NCBI GenBank assembly: GCA_934663655.1
Contig: CAKUKT010000128.1
Location: forward strand, 1 to 7,204
Direction of reading: 5' to 3'
Source: an uncultured Victivallaceae bacterium
GTDB lineage: Bacteria > Verrucomicrobiota > Lentisphaeria > Victivallales > Victivallaceae
Length of the DNA: 7,204 bases
Both the position numbers and the translations under genes were made by a program. Positions 6,861 to 7,204 of this stretch are shown piece after piece. Position 1 is the first letter of the stretch; each line of letters begins with the position of its first letter. The notes below the pieces were generated by a model. The model ran no database searches, was not told the DNA's origin, and saw nothing but the letters and a program-made list of their open reading frames with translations.

Positions 6861-6889
6861 AATATAAATCCGATTTCTGTTAAAAGCAA
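6861..6889 (-). promoter_or_regulatory. Candidate promoter of fucI
   Basis: On the minus strand TTGCTT (6884-6889) and TATATT (6861-6866) are 17 bases apart. The -10 matches 5/6 and the -35 only 3/6, which suggests activator dependence. The leader would be about 45 bases. Imperfect CCCGTT and CCCCGTTG copies on both sides (about 6838-6843 and 6888-6894) could be regulator half-sites, but this is weak. Confidence 0.5.
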
Positions 6890-6950
6890 CGGGGAAACGT
6901 ATGAATAAAAGCATTTTTTTTATGTAGCAGTAAGTCATTGCAAACAGATG

Positions 6951-6979
6951 TTGAAAAAATCGTCCGGGGAGATTATATT
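6951..6979 (+). promoter_or_regulatory. Candidate plus-strand promoter divergent from fucI
   Basis: TTGAAA (6951-6956) and TATATT (6974-6979) are exactly 17 bases apart, each matching 5/6. Transcription would run rightward from about 6986, away from fucI. Just downstream are dyads in the would-be leader: CCGAC/GTCGG (6990-6994 and 7001-7005), the 12-base palindrome at 7010-7021, and CTCCGCC/GGCGGAG (7008-7014 and 7034-7040). These could fold the leader or bind a regulator. No convincing start codon for a plus-strand gene is seen before the window ends. Confidence 0.45.
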
Positions 6980-7202
6980 ATAAACATGGCCGACCGAATC
7001 GTCGGATCTCCGCCCGGGCGGCAATGCAGAAACGGCGGAGTGTGCGGCGGCGAATTTCAACCCCCTGTGGATCTGCGTAGATGAGGACAAACAGCGTTGC
7101 CGCCGGATTACGGGCGATTGCCGGGACCAATTTTTTCAGTACGTTCACTCCGGTATTTTTCTGTTCATTTGCCGCGTTTCTGATTTCCCGTCGGGATCCG
7201 GT
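6978..7202 (-). other. Unassigned open frames running off the right edge
   Basis: On the minus strand a frame of 74 codons is open from the edge to a TAA at 6978-6980. A GTG at 7146-7148 could start a 56-residue product whose middle reads ATLFVLIYADPQGVEI. This GTG overlaps the TGA (7145-7147) of another frame coming from the edge, a pattern typical of coupled genes. On the plus strand, a frame with the same codon boundaries is open from 6984 to the edge with no ATG. It reads NPLWICVDEDKQRCRR in the middle and has slightly higher third-position GC. At most one is likely to be coding, and neither resembles a family I know. The downstream sequence would decide. Confidence 0.25.
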
Positions 7203-7204
7203 GT

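Noticed and set aside
6809..6889. Longer N-terminus of fucI starting from a TTG
   Set aside because: It would cross the AGGAG site and the promoter and adds residues absent from the family.

Overview
The window looks like chromosomal DNA from a Lentisphaerota-type bacterium (Victivallis-like), although no phylogenetic marker is present. The main clue is a stand-alone pseudopilin-like protein beginning with a KFTLIELL prepilin signal, preceded by an AraC-type regulator. As I recall, such orphan pseudopilin genes are unusually numerous in Lentisphaerota and are also seen in Planctomycetes and Verrucomicrobiota. The nearby L-fucose isomerase would fit an anaerobic gut glycan fermenter. The outer genes are GC-rich by eye, while the middle (about 2870-4860) is visibly richer in A and T.

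Layout, left to right. (1) The window opens inside a plus-strand LolD/FtsE-type ABC transporter ATPase whose first codons lie outside. (2) An AT-rich gap of 190 bases holds a plausible sigma-70 promoter with a dyad over its -35 box. It drives a two-gene unit: a 392-residue extended short-chain dehydrogenase of the thioester-reductase type, and 23 bases later a HisF protein. The HisF keeps its catalytic aspartates but differs at several positions that are usually conserved. (3) A 276-residue AraC-family regulator follows, then a 331-base gap with a perfect dyad and the best promoter of the window (TTTACA-16-TATAAT), then the 239-residue pseudopilin. (4) A convergent intergenic region holds two strong hairpins, one ending each side, with a 37-codon small ORF or structured RNA between them. 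(5) On the minus strand lies a complete L-fucose isomerase with all three metal ligands. (6) The right edge (6809-7204) holds the fucI promoter, an opposing plus-strand promoter, and frames that run off the end on both strands.

Functionally, this is a set of neighbouring units rather than one pathway. The ABC ATPase belongs to an upstream export or lipoprotein-release unit. The reductase and HisF probably share a transcript, but no known pathway visibly links them. AraC and pseudopilin may be a regulator and its target. Fucose isomerase starts L-fucose (or D-arabinose) breakdown, with no other fucose gene in view. I see no CRISPR array, insertion sequence, tRNA, rRNA or phage gene. The least explained items are the divergent HisF, the 4861-4974 element and the right-edge divergent region.
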